Assembly: GCA_041749535.1 (NCBI GenBank)
Contig: JBGTBE010000040.1
Location: 1 to 28,679 of the forward strand
Direction: 5' to 3'
DNA length: 28,679 nucleotides
Origin: JBBQZU01 sp041749535
GTDB taxonomy: Bacteria > Bacteroidota > Bacteroidia > Flavobacteriales_D > Cryomorphaceae
Under the pieces are notes generated by a model. It was not told where the DNA came from. It worked only from the letters and a program-made list of their open reading frames with translations, and did no database searches. Positions 1 through 8,184 of this stretch are shown in pieces (the first letter of the stretch is position 1; each line of letters starts with the position of its first letter). The position numbers and the translations under genes were made by a program.

Positions 1-876
<876 letters not shown>

Positions 877-997
877 AACGTTTTGCTCCTAAGAGCTGTA
901 CTGTGAGTTGACCCCGAAATTTAACGTGATTCTCGGCTTGCTGCTATTGCTATATTGTCAAAGAACTTGTTTCTAATCTAAACTCCCCCATCGAAAT

Positions 998-1034
998 GGG
1001 AGCGCAAAGGTAGACATTTTTTCTACTTACCAAA
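998..1034 (-). promoter_or_regulatory. rRNA promoter, gene-proximal copy
   Basis: Minus-strand TTTG (1031-1034), then an 18-nt spacer, then TACCTTTG (1005-1012). This matches the Bacteroidota sigma-ABfr pattern TTTG-N19-TAnnTTTG. The predicted start is near 1000. It falls at a hairpin (CCCAT, TTCG loop, ATGGG; 987-1000), so the transcript would begin with a stem-loop. Confidence 0.85.
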
Positions 1035-1069
1035 CTTTTTCTTCAAAAAATTTTTTCGCGGTAAGATTT

Positions 1070-1106
1070 GGGATGTCAAAGGTACTATCACTTTTTAAAT
1101 CCCAAA
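1070..1106 (-). promoter_or_regulatory. rRNA promoter, middle copy
   Basis: Minus-strand TTTG (1103-1106), an 18-nt spacer and TACCTTTG (1077-1084). The -7 box is identical to that of the gene-proximal copy 72 bp away, and the spacer length is the same. Unlike the other two copies, it has no GC-rich hairpin at the predicted start. Confidence 0.75.
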
Positions 1107-1172
1107 CAAAATGTTGAAAAAATTTTAAAGTTGCATTCCACTGTCTCAGTTTCCTACTCTTTAAAACCTTTA

Positions 1173-1224
1173 GCTTTCCTTCGAAAGCGGGTGCAAATGT
1201 ACAGTGTTAATTCACTCTTGCAAT
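1173..1224 (-). promoter_or_regulatory. rRNA promoter, distal copy
   Basis: Minus-strand TTG (1221-1223), about a 19-nt spacer and TACATTTG (1194-1201), again the TAnnTTTG pattern. A perfect 6-bp stem with a 4-nt loop (GCTTTC GAAG GAAAGC, 1173-1188) sits exactly where the transcript should begin, as in the gene-proximal copy. Confidence 0.7.
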
Positions 1225-1286
1225 AGATCAAGCAAAATATTTTCAATTATTTTTTTGCATTCAGGTATATCTATTGATAATGAGCA

Positions 1287-1982
1287 CTATGGATTTGTTA
1301 AGGAAAGCGAAATAATTTTGCCCCGCATCACCCTTGGGGCCTCTTTGGCAAAGGATACAATGTATTCTGCCATCGATTCAGGTTTGCTCGAAGCCTGGAA
1401 CCCCGGAAAGGCCTCCCTGAACATTTCAGTGTCTACACTGCCCAATGCCAGACAGTTAAAGGTATGGGCAGTGTTTTTGAACTCCTCACTCCACATTTCG
1501 GTCAAACAGCACAATGCTGCCTTGCTGGAGGAATAAGCGGACAATCCCCCAAACTTCATACTGCCCTGAACCCCTCCTACGCTGCTTATATTTATAATAT
1601 GCGCATCCCGCATCAGGGGCATTAATTTCTGCGTAAGTGCAAACGGAGCAAATACATTTACCTCATATACCTGCCTGAGCTCATCAGCACTTATTTCGCC
1701 AAAAGGCTTAAAAACAAGCTTGCCCGCATTGTGGATCAATACTTTCACAGTTCCCAATTCACCAACTACATCAGCGATAAGGTCCAAACCCTCAGCATCG
1801 CATATTTCTGCCTCAATAACGGACAACCGAGCACTATACTGCCCGATAAGCTCACCCAGCAGGGACTGCTTCCTTGTGATGGCTACCACACGGTAAGGTG
1901 TACTTCGGAGAAATGCATCTACCATACTCAACCCCAATCCTCGGCCTGCTCCTGTGATGCATACCACTTCTTTATGCTCCAT
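1287..1982 (-). CDS. Short-chain dehydrogenase/reductase (SDR), substrate unknown
   Basis: 231-residue Rossmann-fold oxidoreductase of the classical SDR family, probably cytoplasmic and NAD(P)-dependent. Seen: nucleotide-binding TGAGRGLG at residues 10-17, the HNAG form of the NNAG motif near residue 85, the catalytic serine in NISSVGG near residue 132, and YSSSK (Tyr/Lys pair) near residue 148. The length is normal for the family, slightly short at the C-terminus. Basic residues after the first strand (TRKQ) hint at NADP preference, but this is inference. It is divergent from the small barrel gene at 2017 and ends about 60 bp from the distal rRNA promoter. No substrate can be assigned. Confidence 0.9.
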   Translation of the reverse strand: MEHKEVVCITGAGRGLGLSMVDAFLRSTPYRVVAITRKQSLLGELIGQYSARLSVIEAEICDAEGLDLIADVVGELGTVKVLIHNAGKLVFKPFGEISADELRQVYEVNVFAPFALTQKLMPLMRDAHIINISSVGGVQGSMKFGGLSAYSSSKAALCCLTEMWSEEFKNTAHTFNCLALGSVDTEMFREAFPGFQASSKPESMAEYIVSFAKEAPRVMRGKIISLSLTNP

Positions 1983-1989
1983 AATTATA

Positions 1990-1997
1990 TACTTTTG
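1990..1997 (+). promoter_or_regulatory. -7 box for the 2017 gene
   Basis: TACTTTTG matches the Bacteroidota -7 pattern TAnnTTTG and lies 19 bp before the ATG at 2017. No good -33 TTTG is seen at the usual spacing, so the call rests on the -7 box alone. Confidence 0.45.
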
Positions 1998-2016
1998 TTA
2001 AACACAAGCTTTCAAT

Positions 2017-2610
2017 ATGAACTGTTCTACACATCGCAACAAGCTGCTTTCGTTTGCAATTCTCTTTTTAGTACTGCATAGTTACACGATTTGTATGGCA
2101 CAGGCAAAGACCCCCTCCCCAAATCCATACAAAGGACTCCCTTTTAAAGAGCGGGTATTTTTTGGGGGAGACTTTGCTTTGGGGTTTGGTGACTATACCT
2201 ATATAAGGATAGCGCCCGTGCTCGGGTACAACGTGAGCCACAAGTTTCAGGTGGGCGCAGGCCCCTCCTACCAATACTGGAAATACAATTCTTTTTACAA
2301 CGGCATTACGTACAAAAATGAGAGCCATATATACGGGGGAAGCATGTTTGGGCGCTTTTTCGCTTTCGAAAGCTTCTACCTGCAAAGCTCACTCGAAGTG
2401 CTGAATTTAACTTCGGTTTACCCTTCTTTTGATTCTTCGGGCGAGGTATATTACCCCCGCACCACCATTCCGGTTTGGTTCGTAGGTGGTGGCATAGTGC
2501 AGCGTGCAGGAAGGGGTGGGTTTATGATCGGTGCCTTCTACGATTTAATCCAAGACCCCAACTCACCTTATGGATCGGGACTCTATATAAGTGTAGGTGG
2601 TTTCTTTTAA
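2017..2610 (+). CDS. Small outer-membrane beta-barrel-like protein
   Basis: 197 residues with an N-terminal signal peptide (hydrophobic stretch about residues 10-25, likely cleavage after CMA or MAQA). The mature part is rich in Gly and aromatics in alternating strands (for example GGDFALGFGDYTYIRIAPVLGY, shown here only as one strand pair) and ends in Phe (YISVGGFF), the usual last-strand signature of outer-membrane barrels. The length would suit an eight-stranded barrel. It stands alone, divergent from the SDR gene and convergent with tpx. No specific function can be read; it could equally be a small porin-fold structural protein. Confidence 0.75.
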   Translation: MNCSTHRNKLLSFAILFLVLHSYTICMAQAKTPSPNPYKGLPFKERVFFGGDFALGFGDYTYIRIAPVLGYNVSHKFQVGAGPSYQYWKYNSFYNGITYKNESHIYGGSMFGRFFAFESFYLQSSLEVLNLTSVYPSFDSSGEVYYPRTTIPVWFVGGGIVQRAGRGGFMIGAFYDLIQDPNSPYGSGLYISVGGFF

Positions 2611-2656
2611 TGATGTATAGAAACCCGTTCTGACAAGACTGCAATGACCTGCCCCT

Positions 2657-2681
2657 GCGAATATCTTTGAAAAATATTCGC
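2657..2681. repeat. Hairpin between convergent genes
   Basis: Perfect 8-bp inverted repeat GCGAATAT / ATATTCGC with a 9-nt loop, between the ends of the barrel gene (+) and tpx (-). Neither side has a run of T, so it is not a canonical intrinsic terminator, although its position suits transcript end protection. Confidence 0.5.
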
Positions 2682-2717
2682 GTTGCGAAAACCAGCACAT
2701 CCTTTACAATTGGTATC

Positions 2718-3221
2718 TCAAATGGCGTCTACTGCATCCATTACAGCCTTATAGTTGGGCTCATGGGTTATGTCCTCTACAATTTCTGCGTAGCGTATCG
2801 TATTGTTGCCATCCACCACAAAAACAACACGGGCGCTGAGTCCCTTCATTGGGCCTTCTTCCATTAGGGTTTTGTAGGTGGTACTAAAATTTCCCCTGAA
2901 GTCGCTTGCGATCTCTATATTCTCAAGTCCTTCGGCTGCACAAAAGCGTTTCATAGCGAAGGGCAGGTCTTTGGAAATTACTATTCCTACTGCATTGGCC
3001 TTGTTGCTAAGCTCTTTGTTAAATCGCCTTGTTTCGATTTGGCAAATGCCTGTATCCAAACTGGGAACAGCAATCAGCACTTTAATTTTACTGCCATGGT
3101 CATACAGTTTCTTTTCGCTTAAATCTTCGCGTACGTACGTGAAGTCTGAAGCTTTGGTGCCAGCACCGGGAACTGTGCCATGCAGTTTTATGGGGTTTCC
3201 CCTCAATTTTGTTTGATTCAT
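2718..3221 (-). CDS. tpx: Thiol peroxidase, atypical 2-Cys peroxiredoxin
   Basis: Reduces hydrogen peroxide and organic hydroperoxides using thioredoxin as reductant. 167 residues, the normal Tpx length. The peroxidatic cysteine is Cys60 in PSLDTGICQIETRRFN, and the resolving cysteine is Cys94 in RFCAAEG; E. coli Tpx uses Cys61 and Cys95. The conserved Thr of the active site (DT) and the downstream Arg are present. The residues just before Cys60 are Gly-Ile instead of the usual Pro-Val, a mild departure near the catalytic centre. It starts 29 bp after the purL stop on the same strand, so it is probably co-transcribed with purL. Confidence 0.95.
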   Translation of the reverse strand: MNQTKLRGNPIKLHGTVPGAGTKASDFTYVREDLSEKKLYDHGSKIKVLIAVPSLDTGICQIETRRFNKELSNKANAVGIVISKDLPFAMKRFCAAEGLENIEIASDFRGNFSTTYKTLMEEGPMKGLSARVVFVVDGNNTIRYAEIVEDITHEPNYKAVMDAVDAI

Positions 3222-3250
3222 TATGGAGTATTGAAAATTTGCGTTGTTCT

Positions 3251-5509
3251 TTAAACAACCGCAACCGGAGATGGTTCCAGGAAATTTTCAATAGCATGCA
3301 AATAAATGGAAGCGGCATCGTCAATAAAACCATAATGGGCATCGTCCACAACCATCTTGCCCCGCGTGACGTGCCCCAAGAGTGTGAAAGGTATACCATA
3401 GCCCCTGAGTATCTCAATAAACACATCTTCCTGGCTTCCGTCAAGGGTCACAATGATGCGGCTTTGGCTTTCGCCGAAGAGAAAAGCATCCATGCGCACA
3501 TCGGCATCGCTGGTAATGTCGAAACCCAGCCTTCTCGGTATGCCCATTTCAACCAAGGCGGAATAAATGCCCCCATCTGATACATCGTGGGCGGCATTGA
3601 TCAAGCTGAGCTGAATGAGTTCTGCAACGGCCTTCTGAACGCTGTATTCTCTATCAATATCAAAATGGGGCGCAGGACTGAGTTTCACTCCGTGCACCTT
3701 TGCAAGGTACTCGCTTGATGAAATGTCGTTCACGCATTCCCCAATAAGAAATATCAGGTCGCCCTTTTCTTTGAAATCGAGGGACATGCGCTTGCGCTTG
3801 TCTTCAAGCAGACCCACCATTCCTATGGTCGGGGTTGGGAATACGGGTACGGTTTCTTTGCCTTCCACCACCGTTTGGTTGTAAAAGCTCACATTGCCTC
3901 CGGTTACCGGGGTTTCGAACTTGCGACAAGCCTCGCCCATGCCTTCTATGGCCTGCACAAACTGCCAATACACTTCGGGGTTGTATGGATTGCCAAAGTT
4001 GAGGCAATTGGTGATGGCCAGTGGTTTCCCCCCGCTGCATACAATGTTGCGGGCAGCCTCGGCAACAGCAATAGCAGTTCCGGTTTTAGGATCGGCGCGC
4101 ACATAGCGGGCATTGCAATCCACAGTCAGAGCCAGTGCCGCATTGGTGCCTTTTATATTGGCAATGCCTGCGTCGCTGGGTTCGTTGGTGCTCATGTTTC
4201 GGGTACCCACCATAGAGTCGTATTGCTCATACACCCATCTCTTTGAAGCTATGTTGGGCTCGCCGAGCAACTTCATGCCCGTTTCCGGAAGGTTGTCGGG
4301 CATCTTTACTGTATCAATATTGAACTTCTTGCTCTCGGCAAAATAGGCCGGCTCCCTGTACTCGCGATCGTACACGGGCGCACCACCACCCAATACCAGG
4401 TCGTGGGCGGGCACATCGGCCACAAGATGACCATTCATATAATAGTGTAGTCTACCCCCCTCGGTCACCTCACCGATTTGCACAGCATTCAGGTCCCACT
4501 TATCGAAGATGCGTTCCACTTCACCTTCACGGCCTTTCTTCACTACTACAAGCATGCGTTCCTGCGATTCGGAAAGCAGAATTTCGAAGGGCAGCATTCC
4601 CTCCTGTCGGGTAGGCACTTTGTCGAGTTGTATTTTCATACCAAACCCTTTGGTGGCGCTCATCTCGCTGGTAGAGCAGGTGATGCCCGCAGCACCCATG
4701 TCCTGCATGCCTATGATGGCATCAGTTTGGGCGAGTTCAAGGGATGCTTCGAGGAGCAGTTTTTCCTGAAAAGGATCACCTACCTGCACAGAGGGCAGAT
4801 CGGCGGCTGACTCCGAAGTCATGTCTTTGGATGCAAAAGAAGCCCCGTTGATGCCGTCCTTACCAGTTGCGGAACCTACGATGTAGACTGGATTTCCCAC
4901 GCCGTAGGAAGTTGCCGAGATCATGTCGCTGGCTTTCATAATTCCTACGCTCATGGCATTTACCAAGGGATTGGCCTGGTACACCTCATCAAAGAATACT
5001 TCGCCACCCAGCACAGGTATGCCGAACGCGTTGCCGTAATCGCCTATGCCTTTTACGACACCCTTCATAAGCCATTGGGTATGTTCATTGTCTATTTTCC
5101 CAAAGCGAAGGGAGTTGAGCTGGGCGATGGGCCTGGCGCCCATGGTGAAAATGTCGCGGTTGATGCCACCCACCCCAGTCGCAGCACCTTGGTAAGGCTC
5201 AATGGCTGAAGGGTGGTTGTGCGATTCTATTTTGAAAGCGCAGGCAAGGCCATGGCCAATATCAACGAGGCCGGCGTTTTCCTGACCTGCTTCTACAAGC
5301 AGTCTTTCACCCTTTCGGGGAAGGGTTTTGAGCCATTTTATAGAATTCTTGTAGGAGCAATGCTCAGACCACATGATAGAAAATATGCTCAGCTCGGTAA
5401 AATTCGGGGTGCGACCGAGAATGGATTTTATCTTCTCAAACTCTTCGGGCAAGAGGCCCAGGTCGGTGGCTTGTTTGAGTGTGGCTTCTGCAGAAATAGT
5501 GGCGTCCAT
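3251..5509 (-). CDS. purL: Phosphoribosylformylglycinamidine synthase, synthetase subunit (short type)
   Basis: Fourth step of purine synthesis: FGAR + ATP + ammonia (from glutamine) gives FGAM. At 752 residues this is the short PurL, which works with separate PurQ (glutaminase) and PurS subunits, not the about 1300-residue fused form. Seen: conserved SEHCSYKNS with the catalytic-region His50, GVGGINRDIFTMGARPIA (about 110-130), GGNVSFYNQT (about 545-555) and a C-terminal AIRS-like domain with AHDVSDGGI (about 655-665). It is the first gene of a likely purL-tpx pair. A near-consensus -7 box lies upstream (5540-5547). PurQ and PurS are not in the window. Confidence 0.97.
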   Translation of the reverse strand: MDATISAEATLKQATDLGLLPEEFEKIKSILGRTPNFTELSIFSIMWSEHCSYKNSIKWLKTLPRKGERLLVEAGQENAGLVDIGHGLACAFKIESHNHPSAIEPYQGAATGVGGINRDIFTMGARPIAQLNSLRFGKIDNEHTQWLMKGVVKGIGDYGNAFGIPVLGGEVFFDEVYQANPLVNAMSVGIMKASDMISATSYGVGNPVYIVGSATGKDGINGASFASKDMTSESAADLPSVQVGDPFQEKLLLEASLELAQTDAIIGMQDMGAAGITCSTSEMSATKGFGMKIQLDKVPTRQEGMLPFEILLSESQERMLVVVKKGREGEVERIFDKWDLNAVQIGEVTEGGRLHYYMNGHLVADVPAHDLVLGGGAPVYDREYREPAYFAESKKFNIDTVKMPDNLPETGMKLLGEPNIASKRWVYEQYDSMVGTRNMSTNEPSDAGIANIKGTNAALALTVDCNARYVRADPKTGTAIAVAEAARNIVCSGGKPLAITNCLNFGNPYNPEVYWQFVQAIEGMGEACRKFETPVTGGNVSFYNQTVVEGKETVPVFPTPTIGMVGLLEDKRKRMSLDFKEKGDLIFLIGECVNDISSSEYLAKVHGVKLSPAPHFDIDREYSVQKAVAELIQLSLINAAHDVSDGGIYSALVEMGIPRRLGFDITSDADVRMDAFLFGESQSRIIVTLDGSQEDVFIEILRGYGIPFTLLGHVTRGKMVVDDAHYGFIDDAASIYLHAIENFLEPSPVAVV

Positions 5510-5539
5510 AAGGAAAATTCAGTTGGTGATTGGAAGGCA

Positions 5540-5547
5540 TAAAAGTA
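5540..5547 (-). promoter_or_regulatory. Possible -7 box for purL
   Basis: Minus-strand TACTTTTA matches TAnnTTTG at 7 of 8 positions and lies about 30 bp before the purL start. No clear -33 element is seen. Confidence 0.35.
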
Positions 5548-5775
5548 TGAAAGATTTATGGAAGGTTTGGCCAGACATATCAAGCATATCCAAGACCAGA
5601 TCGCAAGTGACTAAGGCGAGAAACAAAGTAGAAGTGTAGACTAGGCTATACACATAAAATAAAGAAATGGTGGGATTACAAATGCTCTTCAACTGCCTCT
5701 CGCAAGACCCAACTGCCTATGAACATATAAAGAATCGCAAATCCTTTGGAATGGGACTGCTTATCATATAGAATT

Positions 5776-6561
5776 CTACCTCGTAATCTGCCCGAAGTAG
5801 TACAAATTCTCCTTGCCGGGTATCTGGAAAGAAATTCTGGTTCCGGTGGGGGTGTGCATAAAGTACATCCTTATATCGGCTTTGGTGCCTTTGAAATCTA
5901 CGTAGTAGGGTTCGGTAGCACTGAAATTGTTGATCACATAATAGCCCTTGCCCTTTTCCCCATTGCTGAAGGTGAGTTCTGCAAATTCAGCATCGAGAAA
6001 GGCAATAGTCGAAATCATATTGGCTTCGAGAAGGGATGCATCTTTTGGAACAGGATTGGTCGAAACATCAATAATTCCCTTTTGTGAAGGGTCTCCCACT
6101 ATCTGAACTTTCCGCATGATCAGGTTCCAGGTACTGGTAAATTCAGCCACAGAGTTTGGATTGTTGCCCGTACCACCCTTAAGTAGGTTGACTGTATACA
6201 TCAATCCTGAGTTTTGCACACGCAGAGAATCGCACATTCTTTTCATCATCGCCAAAGAATCCCGCGTAGTAAGCACAAACAAGCCGGATGCATTGATGAT
6301 GGAGTCGCGGTTGGTACGCAGAGAGTCTATGATGCCCGCCATATTCTCAGGCTTAAATTCAGCCTTCACCACCTGATCGCGGATTACGGCATACATGGCC
6401 GTGTATCTGTCCAGGGATGTTTTCAGTGAGTCAGAAAGGGTGGTCAGCGCTACATTTGCAGTTTTAAGGCTATCAATTAAAGCCGTGTTGCCTTTGTCTT
6501 TCTTTTGCCCGAATGCAGCAGTAGATAGGAGAAGGAGCGCAACAAGTGTCAGATTTTTCAT
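5776..6561 (-). CDS. Secreted coiled-coil protein of unknown function
   Basis: 261 residues with a clear signal peptide (hydrophobic residues 5-15, cleavage likely after AAFGQ). Residues about 25-125 are rich in Leu, Ser, Asp and Lys with repeated DSL/SLKT/DSLR heptad-like units, so a long coiled coil is likely. The C-terminal half (about 140-261) is a mixed, aromatic-containing domain ending FGQITR, with no motif I recognise. It lies 153 bp downstream of the efflux operon with its own possible promoter (6590-6620), so it is probably separately expressed. An envelope structural or accessory role is a guess. Confidence 0.8.
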   Translation of the reverse strand: MKNLTLVALLLLSTAAFGQKKDKGNTALIDSLKTANVALTTLSDSLKTSLDRYTAMYAVIRDQVVKAEFKPENMAGIIDSLRTNRDSIINASGLFVLTTRDSLAMMKRMCDSLRVQNSGLMYTVNLLKGGTGNNPNSVAEFTSTWNLIMRKVQIVGDPSQKGIIDVSTNPVPKDASLLEANMISTIAFLDAEFAELTFSNGEKGKGYYVINNFSATEPYYVDFKGTKADIRMYFMHTPTGTRISFQIPGKENLYYFGQITR

Positions 6562-6589
6562 GGGGCAGCGGGTTGGTTAAACTTCACAC

Positions 6590-6620
6590 CAAAGGAAACA
6601 ATTTCCATATGACTGACCAA
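6590..6620 (-). promoter_or_regulatory. Possible promoter for the 5776-6561 gene
   Basis: Minus-strand TTGG (6617-6620), a 19-nt spacer and TTCCTTTG (6590-6597), which matches TAnnTTTG at 7 of 8 positions, about 29 bp before the ATG. Confidence 0.4.
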
Positions 6621-6714
6621 TGGAAATTTTCAGCCCAAGAAGGATCTAGCAATTCACGGACATACTCAGTCTATTGATCTTTCTCCCATTGACAATAATC
6701 ATTACACAATGCAA

Positions 6715-8184
6715 CTATTGCTGCTCTTCATTGGGCACGTAGAGGAGTTTCTTCTCCAAAAAATCGTAGAGTGTCAATCTTCTCAAATCGAAGTAAGCCA
6801 CCCAAAAATCGCGCAGGGCGCTGGTGTACGAGCGCTTTGCTTCGTCCTTTTCGCGCAGGGCTATATTGAGGTCGGTGATGTCTACCTTTCCAGTGAGGTA
6901 GCGGTTTTGGGCAACTTTATATCGCTCGTCGGCAACTTCATCGCTCTTCTGCGCTATAAGGAGTTGGGTGCGCAACATGCCAAAGCGACGCACCAGTGTA
7001 ATAATTTCCTGGTCAAAACTCTGCATGTCCTGGTCTATTACATAATCATTGAGCTCCATGTTGGCAAGGGCGGTTTGCATGCGGGCTTTGTTGCGGCCCC
7101 AGTCCAGGATGGGTACGCTGAGGCCAATGTCCAGCCTTGTCTGCACATTGGGTTCCATGTAGGCCTGGTTCAGGTCACCACCGGCACTGTTGAGTCCATA
7201 AGATGCCACCAGATTTGTTTGTAATCGCTGCCCCCGGGCTTCGGCAACTTCCCGCTGGGCTTCAAGGCGGCGACGTTCAAAAGCGATAAAATCTGAGCGG
7301 TTGGTGCGGGCGTAGGAAAGGGCATCGCCGGCGGGAATATCAAAATCGGGGATTTCTTTGGGAAGTCTCAACACGAGGGTATCGGCACTGCGCAACCCCA
7401 GGTAATTTCGCAGGAGCAACCCGGAAGTCTCCAGATTGAGCAGTGCCTGAGAAACATCCTGCTGTGATCGAAGCAGCTGCAGCTCCACTTGCAGGAGTTT
7501 GTCTTTGGATGTATTGCCAATGTTGTACCTGCCCAATTCAATCTTGTACACGGTATCATTGCTCAGTAAGTTGAAGTTGGCAATCTGAAAATTAATTTGT
7601 GCATCGAGGTGGTCAAAATAAAGGCTCACCGTCTCTCGCGACACAAATTCCATCTCTTCCACAAAACTTCGTTTGCTCTCCTCGTAGCGAAGGGGTTCTG
7701 TCTGGCGGTCCCACTTCAGGTCATTGAATGCGAAGATGGGCTGATCGAGTTGTACATTTACCAGCGTAGAACTGTACCGCTGCAGGTCGAAAGCAAGGTC
7801 GGAGAAATAGTTCAGGTTTGTATTTACTGACAAGTTGCCTCCTGTCCAGTGCAGGGGTTGGTTCAGGCTCATGTTGAGGGTACTGTTTACCTGCTCCCGT
7901 TCTATAAAGTTGATGGTACCGTCATCCAGTCTGTTGCTTAAAAAATCCTGGTTGTAGCCGGGGATGTTTCCCGCCAGGGCCAGCTGCGGATTGTAATTGC
8001 TGCGGTATAAGCGGTACTGCCAGTACCTGTTCTTAAGTCGGGTCTGCGCCTGCTTGGCAGCCGGCGCCTGGGCGCGGGCGAGCGCAATGGTTTCGCTAAG
8101 GGAGAGGGTGGTTACCTCTTGCAACTGTGCTGAAAGAAGGTGGGGCAAAAAGGAGATAAGCAGTACGATGAACACTCTATTCAT
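6715..8184 (-). CDS. TolC-family outer-membrane efflux channel
   Basis: 489-residue outer-membrane channel of a tripartite exporter. The frame is open further upstream (to 8319), but the ATG at 8184 starts MNRVFIVLLISFLPHLLSAQ, a proper signal peptide, and the longer version would run through the permease C-terminus. Two outer-membrane-efflux repeats follow, with long Ala/Leu/Gln-rich helices (for example LSLSETIALARAQAP at the first helix and a second set from about residue 290). The length fits the family. It overlaps the permease gene by 8 bp, which points to translational coupling. Partners are the adaptor and permease just upstream; the substrate is unknown. Confidence 0.93.
   Translation of the reverse strand: MNRVFIVLLISFLPHLLSAQLQEVTTLSLSETIALARAQAPAAKQAQTRLKNRYWQYRLYRSNYNPQLALAGNIPGYNQDFLSNRLDDGTINFIEREQVNSTLNMSLNQPLHWTGGNLSVNTNLNYFSDLAFDLQRYSSTLVNVQLDQPIFAFNDLKWDRQTEPLRYEESKRSFVEEMEFVSRETVSLYFDHLDAQINFQIANFNLLSNDTVYKIELGRYNIGNTSKDKLLQVELQLLRSQQDVSQALLNLETSGLLLRNYLGLRSADTLVLRLPKEIPDFDIPAGDALSYARTNRSDFIAFERRRLEAQREVAEARGQRLQTNLVASYGLNSAGGDLNQAYMEPNVQTRLDIGLSVPILDWGRNKARMQTALANMELNDYVIDQDMQSFDQEIITLVRRFGMLRTQLLIAQKSDEVADERYKVAQNRYLTGKVDITDLNIALREKDEAKRSYTSALRDFWVAYFDLRRLTLYDFLEKKLLYVPNEEQQ

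Larger units (their letters stand above)
877..1286 (-). other. rRNA operon leader and promoter region (no gene)
   Basis: This 410-bp gap holds the transcribed leader of the rRNA operon and its promoters. The leader, read on the minus strand, contains GTTCTTTGACA near 957-967, which resembles the boxA antitermination element found in many rRNA leaders (consensus near GCTCTTTAACA). A GCTCTTAGGAGC inverted repeat lies near 884-895. Three promoter copies lie upstream and are listed separately. The open frames here carry no recognisable protein and are not annotated. Confidence 0.8.

Noticed and set aside
2657..2681. Hairpin as an intrinsic terminator
   Set aside because: No T tract on either strand; kept only as an inverted repeat.
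3804..5542. Multiple long frames opposite or offset to purL
   Set aside because: Shadows of the conserved purL frame; they carry no motifs and no promoters.
5510..5775. Possible small gene or RNA downstream of the secreted coiled-coil gene
   Set aside because: No frame with protein character, no tRNA or riboswitch-like structure recognised; only a near-consensus -7 box for purL.
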